Shown here piece after piece: positions 15,740 to 24,800 of a stretch of DNA of 64,000 nucleotides. The notes beneath the pieces are model-generated. The model searched no databases. It was not told where the DNA came from and saw nothing but the letters and a program-made list of their open reading frames with translations. Numbering within the stretch: the first letter of the stretch is position 1; each line of letters starts with the position of its first letter. The translations under genes were made by a program, and so were the position numbers. Origin of the DNA: Pseudomonas turukhanskensis (GTDB taxonomy: Bacteria > Pseudomonadota > Gammaproteobacteria > Pseudomonadales > Pseudomonadaceae); contig NZ_BSFN01000018.1 in assembly GCF_027922365.1 (NCBI RefSeq), forward strand, positions 32,677 through 96,676. The letters are read 5' to 3'.

Positions 15740-17548
15740 CTAGTTCCTAGGCTCTTGGCGTTGTTGCTGTTCGTACCAGAATTTGCGGCGCAGCAGTTCA
15801 CCCGGGTCGTCGGGGATCTGCCGCAGCCACTGTTCCATGGCTTGGCGCTGTTCGGCGCCCAGGTGCTGCTGTTGGCCATCATCGGCCTGGGGTTTGCCGC
15901 CTTCCTTTTGCTCGGCTTTCTCGGCCTTGCTGTCGCCTTCGCCGCCAGCCTGGTCACTCTGGTGGTCGGCTTTGGCGTCTTGCTTGCCACCTTGCTGGCC
16001 GGCTTGCTGTGGGTCTTGCGGTTTGTTCTGTTCGTCTTGTTTGTTCGCTTGGTTCTGCGGTGCCTGGGGCTGTTGGGTTTTGTCCGCGTCGTCGCCGGGG
16101 CTTCGTTCCGGTTGCTGTTGCTGCCCCTTTTTGCCTTGCTGTTTTTGCTGCTGTTTGTCTTTTTGTTGCTGCTCTTTTTCTTGTTGCTGCTGTTGTTTGA
16201 GCAGCTCTTCCACCAGGGCTTTGTTTTTCAGCGCCTGCGCCAGTTCGGGTTGGCGTTCCAGCGCCTGGTCGTAGGCGTCCAGTGCTGCTTCCAGCTCCCC
16301 GCTGCGGGCCAGGGCGTTGCCACGGTTGTAGTGATCGGCTGCGCTGTTACCGGTGGCAAAGCGGTTGGCGGCGCCGGCGTAGTCCCCAGCCTGGTACAGC
16401 GCCTGGCCTTGCCATTTCGGGTCGCTGAAGGTGTCGGCCGCTTCTGCGGCCTTGTGCTGTTTGAGCAGGCGTTCGCCCTGCTGGTCGGCGCGCAGCCACA
16501 GGTCGTTGAACTCAAACGCGTAGCTGGGCCGAGGGCCCATCATCAGCAGTAGCGGTATGCAGAATAGCCAGCCACGCCGCCCGGCACAGGCAGCCAGCAG
16601 CAAAAGCGGCAAGAGCAGCCAGTAACCCTGGTCGGCCCAGGTTTCGAGCTGCGTGGGTTCGCTGTCGCGCAGGCTCTCGGTGTCTTGCAGCAGGCCGAGG
16701 TCGCGCAGGTCGGTTTCGTCCAGGCGCGAGCGCAGGTAATTGCCGCCCAGTTCGTTGGCGAAACGCCGCAGGCCGCCACTGTCCAGGCGCGGCAGCAAAA
16801 TACCGCCCTGGGCGTCTTTGAGGAAACCACCGCCTTCCTGGGCGATGGGCGCCCCCTGGGCGGAGCCGACGCCGAGAATTTCCAGGCGGTTGCTGTTTTT
16901 GCCCAGGGCCTGACGAATGCCTTGGCGCTCTTGATCATCCAGCGCCGAGGTAATGAGCAGCAGCCGGCCTTTGCCTTGCGAGCCTTGGTCGAGCAGTGCC
17001 AGGGCCTTGGCCACCGCCAGATCGGCACGGCGACCGGCCTCCGGCATGATCGCCGGCTTGACCGATTCCAGCAGGTTGCGCGCAGTGCCCAAGTCGTCCG
17101 ACAGCGGCACCAGGGTGTGCGCACTGCCGGCATACAGCACGATGCCGGTCTGCGCATCGTGGCGCGCTTCCAGCAGGTCGAGCACCTTGCGTTTGGCGTG
17201 TTCGAGGCGGTTGGGCTGGACGTCGCCGGCGAGCATCGAGGGCGTCATGTCGAGCATCACCACCAATGGGTCGGCGCGTTTTTGCGTGCTTTGTTCTACG
17301 TGCTGCCAGCTCGGGCCCAGCAGGGCCAGTAGGCACAACAGCCACGAAAGGCCGAGGGCAATCCACGGCAAGCGGCTGACGCGGCGGTTGCCGCCACTGA
17401 GCAGCACTTTATGGAAGGCCGGTGGCAGCAGCATTTGCCAGCGCCCGGCACGGCGTTGGCGATGCCAGAGTTGCCAAAGCAGCCACAGCAGCAGCGGCAG
17501 CAATACCAGCCAGAAGGGGCGTAACCAGTGGGGCCAGAGGGCAATCAT
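15740..17548 (-). CDS. BatB/BatC-type VWA and TPR protein
   Basis: A 602-residue fusion. N-terminal TM helices (LVLLPLLLWLLWQLW) precede a VWA domain whose metal-site motif is degenerate: DMTPSM instead of D-x-S-x-S. Two further TM helices follow near residues 300-345. Then comes a TPR pair (ALYQAGDYAGAANRF; AADHYNRGNALARSGELEAA). The C-terminal 150 residues are a Gln/Lys/Asp-rich low-complexity segment ending in a conserved-looking WLRQIPDDPGELLRRKF. The ATG at 17548 overlaps the batA stop as ATGA and is preferred over a longer start at 17575. It is a partner of BatA in a MoxR-dependent membrane complex. Confidence 0.87.
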   Translation of the reverse strand: MIALWPHWLRPFWLVLLPLLLWLLWQLWHRQRRAGRWQMLLPPAFHKVLLSGGNRRVSRLPWIALGLSWLLCLLALLGPSWQHVEQSTQKRADPLVVMLDMTPSMLAGDVQPNRLEHAKRKVLDLLEARHDAQTGIVLYAGSAHTLVPLSDDLGTARNLLESVKPAIMPEAGRRADLAVAKALALLDQGSQGKGRLLLITSALDDQERQGIRQALGKNSNRLEILGVGSAQGAPIAQEGGGFLKDAQGGILLPRLDSGGLRRFANELGGNYLRSRLDETDLRDLGLLQDTESLRDSEPTQLETWADQGYWLLLPLLLLAACAGRRGWLFCIPLLLMMGPRPSYAFEFNDLWLRADQQGERLLKQHKAAEAADTFSDPKWQGQALYQAGDYAGAANRFATGNSAADHYNRGNALARSGELEAALDAYDQALERQPELAQALKNKALVEELLKQQQQQEKEQQQKDKQQQKQQGKKGQQQQPERSPGDDADKTQQPQAPQNQANKQDEQNKPQDPQQAGQQGGKQDAKADHQSDQAGGEGDSKAEKAEQKEGGKPQADDGQQQHLGAEQRQAMEQWLRQIPDDPGELLRRKFWYEQQQRQEPRN

Positions 17549-18594
17549 TGGCGCTTGCTCATGCGTGGGCGCCATTTAGGCCGCGCTGGCAGGGCTTGTT
17601 GCAGGCGGCTTTGCAGCAGGTGCGGCCACAGCGAGTTGATCACCAGAATCAGGCTCATCAACAACGCGCCGGCCAAAGGCCAGGCATACAGCTCGAGGGC
17701 AGGGCGGGCGATGGTGGGTTGCTGGGCCACGGGTTCGAGTTTGTCCAGGCTGGCTTCGATCAGGGTGAGTTCGTCGCTGTCGCGGGCGCGGAAGTACTGG
17801 CCACCGGTCATGTCGGCGATTTTCTGCAGGGTAGGTTCATCCAGGTCCAGGCCTGGGTTTAACCCAAGCATGCCGAAGGCGCCGCGTTCCGGGTCGGCAC
17901 CGATACCGATGGTGTACACCTTCACCTGTTCTTCAGCGGCCAGGCGTGCGGCGGTCAGCGGGTCGATCTGCCCACCGTTGCTGGCGCCATCGGTGACCAA
18001 CACCAGCACGCGGCTGTTAGCCGGGCGTTGGCGCAGGCGTTTTACTGCCAGGCCAATGGCATCGCCAATAGCCGTGTTTTTCCCGGCGATGCCGATCAAG
18101 GATTCATCCAGCCAAATGCGCACGGTGCGACGGTCGAAGGTCAGCGGTGCCTGCAGGTAGGCTTGGCTGCCAAACAGAATAAGGCCGACGCGGTCGCCTT
18201 TGCGGCCTTCGACGAAGTCGCCGAGCAGGTTTTTCACCAGGGTCAGGCGGCTGACGTCGTTGCCGTTCCATTGCATGTCTTGGTAGGCCATGGAGCCAGA
18301 CACATCCACTGCCAACAGCAGGTCGCGGCCACTGGCCGACACCGGCAACGGTTCACCCACCCACGCCGGGCGCGCGGCTGCACATAGCAGTAGCAGCCAC
18401 AGCAAGGCGAATGGAGCCTGTTGCCGCCAGGCCGGCAGGTTGGCGCGAGCACGGCGACCGGCCAGGCCTTCAAGTTCGTTGAGAAAGCTGACTTTGAGTG
18501 CGGCTTCGCCACTGTCAGCAGCGGGCAAGACCAGGCGCAGCAACCAAGGCAGCGGCAGCAGCACGAAGAGCCAGGGCCAGGTGAACTCAAACAT
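17545..18594 (-). CDS. batA: BatA-type VWA membrane protein
   Basis: A 349-residue protein with the BatA layout: N-terminal TM helix (FTWPWLFVLLPLPWLLRLVL), a second helix near residue 60, a VWA domain with an intact MIDAS motif (LAVDVSGSMAYQDM; later VLVTDGASNGG), and a C-terminal TM helix (WPLAGALLMSLILVINSLWP). The VWA domain should face the periplasm and bind Mg through D-x-S-x-S. It overlaps the DUF4381 gene by 8 bp upstream and the next VWA gene by 4 bp downstream. It is a likely substrate or partner of the MoxR ATPase in this operon. Confidence 0.9.
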   Translation of the reverse strand: MFEFTWPWLFVLLPLPWLLRLVLPAADSGEAALKVSFLNELEGLAGRRARANLPAWRQQAPFALLWLLLLCAAARPAWVGEPLPVSASGRDLLLAVDVSGSMAYQDMQWNGNDVSRLTLVKNLLGDFVEGRKGDRVGLILFGSQAYLQAPLTFDRRTVRIWLDESLIGIAGKNTAIGDAIGLAVKRLRQRPANSRVLVLVTDGASNGGQIDPLTAARLAAEEQVKVYTIGIGADPERGAFGMLGLNPGLDLDEPTLQKIADMTGGQYFRARDSDELTLIEASLDKLEPVAQQPTIARPALELYAWPLAGALLMSLILVINSLWPHLLQSRLQQALPARPKWRPRMSKRQ

Positions 18595-19081
18595 GTTTGC
18601 GAATCCAGGTTTCGACGGCCTGGTTCAGGCCATCAACGGCCTTGTCGTCAAGTTTGGGTTCCGGCCGGTAGCCACCTTCCACCAGAATCATCCAGCGGGT
18701 AAGGCCGGCCGCCGGGCAGCGGTTGTCCAGGTACGCCAACCAGGCGCGCCCGCTCATGGTGTGGCTTTGGCTGTTGGGATAATGGCTGCGGCACAGGCGT
18801 TTGAGCAGCGCATTCAACTGTTGCAGCCAGGGGCCTGCGTTTACACCGTCGTAGGGCTTTCTAAGCTGCGCGAGTTCTTGCAGGGCGGCCAGGCGCAAGG
18901 GGTCGAGCGGCGCGTCGGTGCCGGTCTTTTTATTGCGTTGCGGCAGGCGTTTACGCAGGCGCCACAACCCCCAAAGCAGCACCGGAATCAGCGCTGCCAG
19001 TAACCACCAGCCAGGCGCCGGCGGCCACCAGGAAATGGGTGGCGGAGCAATCAGCGGTTGCAGTTGGTCGAGGGCATTCAT
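18587..19081 (-). CDS. DUF4381 membrane protein of the bat operon
   Basis: A 164-residue protein with one N-terminal TM helix (GWWLLAALIPVLLWGLWRL) and a basic then helical cytoplasmic region, including RLAALQELAQLRK and WLQQLNALLKRLC. It matches DUF4381, regularly found between DUF58 and VWA genes in MoxR operons. The gene overlaps both neighbours (4 bp with DUF58, 8 bp with batA), which indicates tight co-translation. Confidence 0.85.
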   Translation of the reverse strand: MNALDQLQPLIAPPPISWWPPAPGWWLLAALIPVLLWGLWRLRKRLPQRNKKTGTDAPLDPLRLAALQELAQLRKPYDGVNAGPWLQQLNALLKRLCRSHYPNSQSHTMSGRAWLAYLDNRCPAAGLTRWMILVEGGYRPEPKLDDKAVDGLNQAVETWIRKHV

Positions 19082-20022
19082 TGTTTCTTTCTCGGCCGCT
19101 GGCCTTGCAGGTGGTCGCGCAACTGTTCAATCGGGTCGTTCAGGGTGGTCAGCGGAAACAACGGCACGCCAAGCTTTTGCGCCAACACTTGCCAGCGTGC
19201 TTGCCGCGCCTCGCCCAAGGCGTGATACGTCTCGCGCAGTTCGCTGTTGTGGGTATCCAATTCCAACAAGGCGCTGCGTTGGCTGAACTGCAGAAGGCCC
19301 GCGGCGGGTAGCGCGTGATCCAGCGGGTCGGACAACGGCAGCAACAGCAGATCGGTATGACGGGCGAGCAGGGTGAGCTGCTGTTCGGCGCTGTCGTTCA
19401 GCGCGCGTTCATCACACAGCACCACCGCGAGGCTCCCAGGGCGCAGCACTTCGCGGGCGCGGCGCAGGGCGAGGCCGAATGTATCGCGGCCGGCGGGGAT
19501 TTCGCTGTTGAGGTTCTGGTTGGCGCGCACCAGACGGTTGAGCAATTGCAACAGGCTCATCTTGCTGCGCCGCGGTTTGATTTCGTGGTGTTCGTTGTCG
19601 CCAAACACCAGCCCGCCAACGCGGTCGTTGTGGCTCAGCGCGGCCCAGCCAATGAGCGCCGCAACTTGCGCCGCCAGCACCGACTTAAACGCCAGGCCCG
19701 AGCCAAAAAACAGCCGCTGACTTTGCTCCACCAAAATAAAAATCGGCCGCTCGCGTTCTTCATGGAACAGCTTGGTGTGTGGCTCTTGCGTACGAGCGGT
19801 TACGCGCCAGTCGATGGTGCGCACGTCATCACCGGGCTGGTAAACGCGCACCTGGTCGAAGTCCACGCCACGGCCGCGCAATTTCGAGTGATGCAAACCC
19901 ACCAACGGGCTGCGCCGTGCCGGCGTGGAAAACAGCTGCACTTCGCGAATGCGGTGACGCATGTCGATCAGTTCGGCAAGGCTGACGCGAATGCCCGGTT
20001 CGCTGGCGGCAATGGGTTGCAT
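19078..20022 (-). CDS. DUF58 domain protein
   Basis: A 314-residue cytoplasmic protein with the DUF58 hallmark segment GVDFDQVRVYQPGDDVRTIDWRVTART shown here in parts: FDQVRVYQPGDD and RTIDWRVTAR. A VWA-like fold follows (IFILVEQSQRLFFGS). The start at 20022 is chosen because family members begin near this point; upstream in-frame sequence overlaps moxR and is unlike the family. It follows moxR by 5 bp. DUF58 proteins accompany MoxR ATPases and are thought to link them to the membrane VWA partners. Confidence 0.88.
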   Translation of the reverse strand: MQPIAASEPGIRVSLAELIDMRHRIREVQLFSTPARRSPLVGLHHSKLRGRGVDFDQVRVYQPGDDVRTIDWRVTARTQEPHTKLFHEERERPIFILVEQSQRLFFGSGLAFKSVLAAQVAALIGWAALSHNDRVGGLVFGDNEHHEIKPRRSKMSLLQLLNRLVRANQNLNSEIPAGRDTFGLALRRAREVLRPGSLAVVLCDERALNDSAEQQLTLLARHTDLLLLPLSDPLDHALPAAGLLQFSQRSALLELDTHNSELRETYHALGEARQARWQVLAQKLGVPLFPLTTLNDPIEQLRDHLQGQRPRKKQ

Positions 20023-20027
20023 GGCGA

Positions 20028-20987
20028 TCAGGCCACGGCAACCACATCGAGGATGCGTTGCAGCACCCGGTCCTGGTCGATACCGGCGGCCTCGGCCTCG
20101 AACGACAGAATGATGCGGTGACGCAGCACGTCGAACAGCACGGCCTGAATATCTTCCGGCGATACAAAATCGCGGCCGGCCAACCAGGCATGTGCACGGG
20201 CGCAACGGTCGAGGGAAATGGAACCGCGCGGGCTGGCGCCGTAGGAAATCCACTCGGCCAGTTCCGGGTCGAACTTGGCCGGGGTGCGCGTGGCCATGAC
20301 CAACTGCACCAGGTACTCCTCCACGGCGTCGGCCATATACAAGCCAAGTACTTCCTTGCGCGCGGCGAAGATGGCTTGCTGGCTGACTTTATGTTCTGGC
20401 TTGGTTTCGCCGTTCAGGGCTTCACCGCGGGCTTGCTGGAGAATCTTGCGTTCCACCGAGGCGTCGGGGAAACCGATTTTTACGTACATGAGAAAGCGGT
20501 CGAGCTGAGCCTCGGGCAACGGATAAGTGCCTTCCTGCTCAATCGGGTTTTGCGTGGCCATTACCAGAAACAGCGGCGACAGATCGTAGGTGCTGCGTCC
20601 CACGCTCACCTGGCGCTCGGCCATGGCTTCGAGCAACGCCGATTGCACCTTGGCCGGGGCCCGGTTGATTTCGTCCGCCAGCACCAGGTTGTGAAAAATC
20701 GGGCCTTGCTGGAACACAAAGCTGCCGGTTTCCGGGCGATAGATTTCCGTGCCGGTGATGTCGGCAGGCAGCAAGTCGGGGGTGAACTGAATGCGGTGGA
20801 ACTCCGCCTCGATGCCCTCGGCCAGTTCCTTGATCGCCTTGGTCTTGGCCAGACCTGGCGCACCTTCAACCAACATATGGCCATCGGCGAGGAGGGCGAT
20901 TAGCAGCCGCTCGATGAGTTTTTCCTGGCCCAGAATCTGCGTGGAGAGAAATTGACGCAGGGCGACTAGCGCTTCGCGGTGTTCCAT
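20028..20987 (-). CDS. MoxR-family AAA+ ATPase
   Basis: A 319-residue AAA+ ATPase of the MoxR group. Walker A is GAPGLAKT (about residues 42-49), Walker B is LVLADEIN, and sensor 1 is MATQNPIEQEGTYPLPEAQLD with the N in place; the C-terminal lid follows. It is expected to act as a chaperone-like ATPase that matures or remodels the VWA/BatA complex. It is the first gene of the minus-strand operon (20987 to 14096). The promoter would lie in 20988-21100, where I see no clear regulator site. Confidence 0.92.
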   Translation of the reverse strand: MEHREALVALRQFLSTQILGQEKLIERLLIALLADGHMLVEGAPGLAKTKAIKELAEGIEAEFHRIQFTPDLLPADITGTEIYRPETGSFVFQQGPIFHNLVLADEINRAPAKVQSALLEAMAERQVSVGRSTYDLSPLFLVMATQNPIEQEGTYPLPEAQLDRFLMYVKIGFPDASVERKILQQARGEALNGETKPEHKVSQQAIFAARKEVLGLYMADAVEEYLVQLVMATRTPAKFDPELAEWISYGASPRGSISLDRCARAHAWLAGRDFVSPEDIQAVLFDVLRHRIILSFEAEAAGIDQDRVLQRILDVVAVA

Positions 20988-21194
20988 CGTGGAAGGTTTC
21001 CTGGCGGATTGACGAGGTGCAACGGCTCACAGCCAGCGGCATAGGCCTGCGGGGTGGCTGCGAATGGCGTGACACTTTAATGCATAACGTGGAGTGGCGG
21101 CTATCGCGGGTAGGGGAATGAGCGGCGGGTCACGCATGATTCCGGCGTTGTTGCGCAGGCGGGAATCTTGAGTCTTCCGGAGAATGGTGATCCC

Positions 21195-21561
21195 TCCGAA
21201 ATTCTGGGTCCCCGCCTTCGCTGGGACGACGGAGGTTTGGGGTTGTTTCACCGTCATTCCTGCGCAGGCAGGAATCCAGAGTCTTTCAGGAAAGTGGTGA
21301 TCGCTCCGAGATTCTGGGTCCCAGCCTTCGCTGGGACGACGGAGGTTTGGGGTTGTTTCACCGTCATTCCGGCGAAGGGAGGAATCCAGAGTCTTTAGGA
21401 AAGCGGTGATCGCTCTGAAATTCTGGGTCCCAGCCTTCGCTGGGACGACGGAGGTTTGGGATTTTTTCACCGTCATTCCTGCGAAGGCAGGAATCCAGAA
21501 TCTTTCAGGAAAGTGGTGATCGCTCCGAGATTCTGGGTCCCAGCCTTCGCTGAGACAACAA
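21195..21561. repeat. 110-bp tandem repeat array with embedded palindromes
   Basis: Four copies of a unit containing ATTCTGGGTCC(C)AGCCTTCGCTGGGACGACGGAGGTTTGGG are counted by ATTCTGGGTC at 21201, 21311, 21420 and 21530, so the period is 109-110 bp. Between them lie inverted units of the type GTCATTCCTGC-N-GCAGGAATCCAGA. Both halves look like copies of one dispersed proteobacterial repeat in opposite orientations. The 858-bp gap between moxR and gdhB holds this array, then about 285 bp of unique leader with no gene seen. Confidence 0.85.
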
Positions 21562-21819
21562 TGATTTTTTCCAAGTGGTGTTCAAACGCCGGAATAGAGC
21601 CCCGCATCTGTTGACCGAATATGTCGCCCCATCGCAATCCAGCGGTCACAGCCTATCGTTAAGCTACGCGTGACTTGATGGTCGTCGTGTGCACTGGCGG
21701 GTTTCAACAATGGCCTAGACTGTTGTGCAACTCGATTGGCAAGGTGTCCTGCCCAGGTAATTGTCGGCACCGGCATACGGCGCGTTCAGTCATGTATGAA
21801 TTCAGCGAGCTCTTCCACG

Positions 21820-21827
21820 AATAACAA
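21820..21827 (+). promoter_or_regulatory. A-rich CA motif before gdhB
   Basis: AATAACAA matches AANAANAA and ends 18 nt before the gdhB ATG, just ahead of the GCGGAGCA ribosome site. This would allow Crc/Hfq control of glutamate catabolism; the function is inferred. Confidence 0.35.
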
Positions 21828-21845
21828 CCCCCGCGGAGCACAACC

Positions 21846-24800
21846 ATGGCGTTCTTTACGGCGGCCAGCAAAGCCGATTTTCAGCATCAACTGCAAGCGG
21901 CACTGGCGCAGCACGTTAGCGAACAGGCGTTGTCACAAGTAGCCCTGTTCGCCGAGCAATTTTTCGGCATCATCGCCCTCGAGGAACTGACCCAGCGTCG
22001 CCTCTCCGACCTAGTCGGCTGCACCTTGTCAGCCTGGCGTTTGCTGGAGCGCTTCGACAGCGCCAAGCCGCAGGTACGAGTCTTTAATCCCGATTACGAA
22101 AAACATGGTTGGCAATCCACCCACACCGCCGTGGAAGTGTTGCACCCCGACGTGCCGTTTCTGGTGGACTCGGTACGCATGGAACTGAACCGCCGCGGTT
22201 ACAGCATCCATACCCTGCAAAACAGCGTGATCAGCACCCGTCGCAACAAGAAAGGCGAGCTGCTGGAAGTGTTGCCCAAAGGCAGCACCGGCAAAGACGT
22301 GCTGCAAGAGTCGTTGATCTTTCTGGAGATTGACCGCAGCGCCAACGCCACCGATATGCGCACCCTGGAAAACGCGCTACAGGAAGTATTGGAAGAAGTA
22401 CGCATCACCGTTGCCGACTTCCAGCCGATGCGCAACAAGGTCACCGAGCTGCTCACCTGGCTGGGCAAAGCCAAGCTTAAGGTTGACGCTGCCGAGCTTG
22501 CCGAAATCAAAGTGTTCCTGCAGTGGCTGATGGAGAACCACTTCACGTTCCTGGGCTACGAAGAATTCACCGTGGCCGACGAAGCCGAAGGTGGCCATAT
22601 CACTTACGACGAGTCGAGCCTGCTCGGCCTGTCCAAGCGCCTGCGCACTGGGCTTTCCAGCGCTGACTTGCATATCGAAGAATACGCGGTGAAATACCTG
22701 CGCGAGCCGGTGCTGCTGTCGTTTGCCAAGGCCGCGCAACCGAGCCGCGTGCACCGCCCGGCGTACCCGGATTTCGTTTCGATTCGTGAGCTGGATGCCA
22801 AAGGCAAGGTTGTGAAGGAGTGCCGTTTTATGGGCATTTACACCTCCATCGCCTACAGCGAGAGCGTGCGCAGCATTCCGTACATCCGCCGCAAAGTGGC
22901 TGAGGTCGAGCAGCGTTCGGGCTTTACCGCGCAGGGGCACCTGGGCAAAGAGCTGGTAAAAGTGCTGGAAGTGCTGCCGCGCGATGACCTGTTTCAAACC
23001 CCGGTAGACGAGCTGTACAACACCTCGCTGGCCATTGTGCAGATTCAGGAACGCAACAAGATCCGCCTGTTCCTGCGTGCCGACCCTTATGGCCGTTTTG
23101 TCTACGCACTGGCCTATGTGCCGCGCGACGTGTACTCCACCGAAAGCCGCATTCGCATTCAGCAAGTACTGGTTGATCGTCTGCAAGCCACCGACTGCGA
23201 GTTCTGGACCTATTTCTCCGAATCCGTGCTGGCCCGTGTGCAATTTATTCTGCGCATCGACCCGAAAACCAAGCTGAACATCGACCAGGCGCAGATCGAG
23301 CGCGAGGTCATTCAAGCCTGCCGTTCGTGGAAAGACGATTACGCCGGTTTAGTCGTGGAAAGCCTGGGCGAAGCCAAAGGCACCCGCGTGCTGGCCGACT
23401 TCCCGAAAAGCTTCCCTGCCGGTTACCGCGAGCGCTTTGCGCCGCACTCGGCCGTGGTGGATATGCAGCACCTGCTGAGCCTGTCGGACGAGCGTCCGCT
23501 GGTGATGAGTTTCTACCAGCCGCTGAGCGCAGGCGGCCAGGAACTGCACTGCAAGCTCTACCACGCCGACACGCCACTGGCGCTCTCCGACGTGCTGCCT
23601 ATTCTGGAAAACCTCGGCCTGCGCGTGCTGGGTGAATTTCCGTATCGCCTGCACCACCAGAACGGCCGCGAATTCTGGATTCACGACTTCGCCTTTACCT
23701 ACGCCGAAGGCCTGGACCTGGATATCCAGCAGCTCAACGACACCCTCCAAGACGCCTTCGTGCAGATCGTCGGCGGCGCTGCCGAAAACGATGCCTTCAA
23801 CCGCCTGGTGCTCACCGCCGCCATGCCATGGCGCGACGTGGCGCTGCTTCGTGCCTACGCCCGTTACCTGAAACAGATTCGCCTGGGTTTCGACCTCAGC
23901 TATATCGCCAGCGCCTTGCTGAACCACGTCGATATCGCCAAGGAGCTGGTGCGCCTGTTCAAAACCCGTTTCTACCTGGCGCGCAAGCTCACGGCTGACG
24001 ACCTGGCAGACAAACAACTGCGTCTGGAACAGGCAATTCTGACCGCCCTGGACGACGTGGCGGTACTGAACGAAGACCGCATCCTGCGTCGCTACCTGGA
24101 CCTGATCAAAGCCACCCTGCGCACCAACTTCTACCAGACCGATGCCGAGGGTAAGGCCAAGTCGTACTTCAGCTTCAAATTCAACTCGCGAACCATCGCT
24201 GACCTGCCCAAACCCGTGCCGTTGTTCGAAATTTTCGTGTACTCGCCTCGGGTAGAAGGCGTGCACCTGCGCGGCGGCAAAGTGGCCCGCGGCGGCTTGC
24301 GCTGGTCCGACCGTGAAGAGGACTACCGCACCGAAGTGCTGGGCCTGGTAAAAGCCCAGCAAGTGAAAAACGCGGTGATTGTGCCGGTGGGCGCCAAGGG
24401 TGGTTTTGTGCCACGCCGTATGCCGATTGGCGGCAGCCGCGATGAAGTGCTGGCAGAAGGCATCGCCTGCTACCGCATCTTTATTTCCGGCCTGTTGGAC
24501 ATCACCGACAACCTGAAAGAAGGCGACGTGGTGCCGCCGCAAAACGTGGTACGCCACGACGAAGACGACCCGTACCTGGTAGTGGCCGCCGACAAAGGCA
24601 CCGCCACCTTCTCCGATATCGCCAATGGTATTGCCGGCGAATACGGCTTCTGGCTGGGCGACGCCTTCGCCTCCGGCGGCTCGGCCGGTTATGACCACAA
24701 AGGCATGGGCATCACCGCCAAGGGCGGCTGGGTTTCGGTGCAGCGCCACTTCCGCGAACGCGGCATTGACGTGCAAAAAGACCTGACAACCGTGATCGGC

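Noticed and set aside
15038..16552. A 504-codon plus-strand frame opposite batD and BatB/C, with a very hydrophobic stretch
   Set aside because: The hydrophobic run is the antisense of the Gln/Lys-rich linker (CAG read as CTG); no start site or family match.
21195..21561. Possible CRISPR array
   Set aside because: Units are 109-110 bp of conserved sequence with no short repeat/variable spacer pattern, and no cas genes are present.
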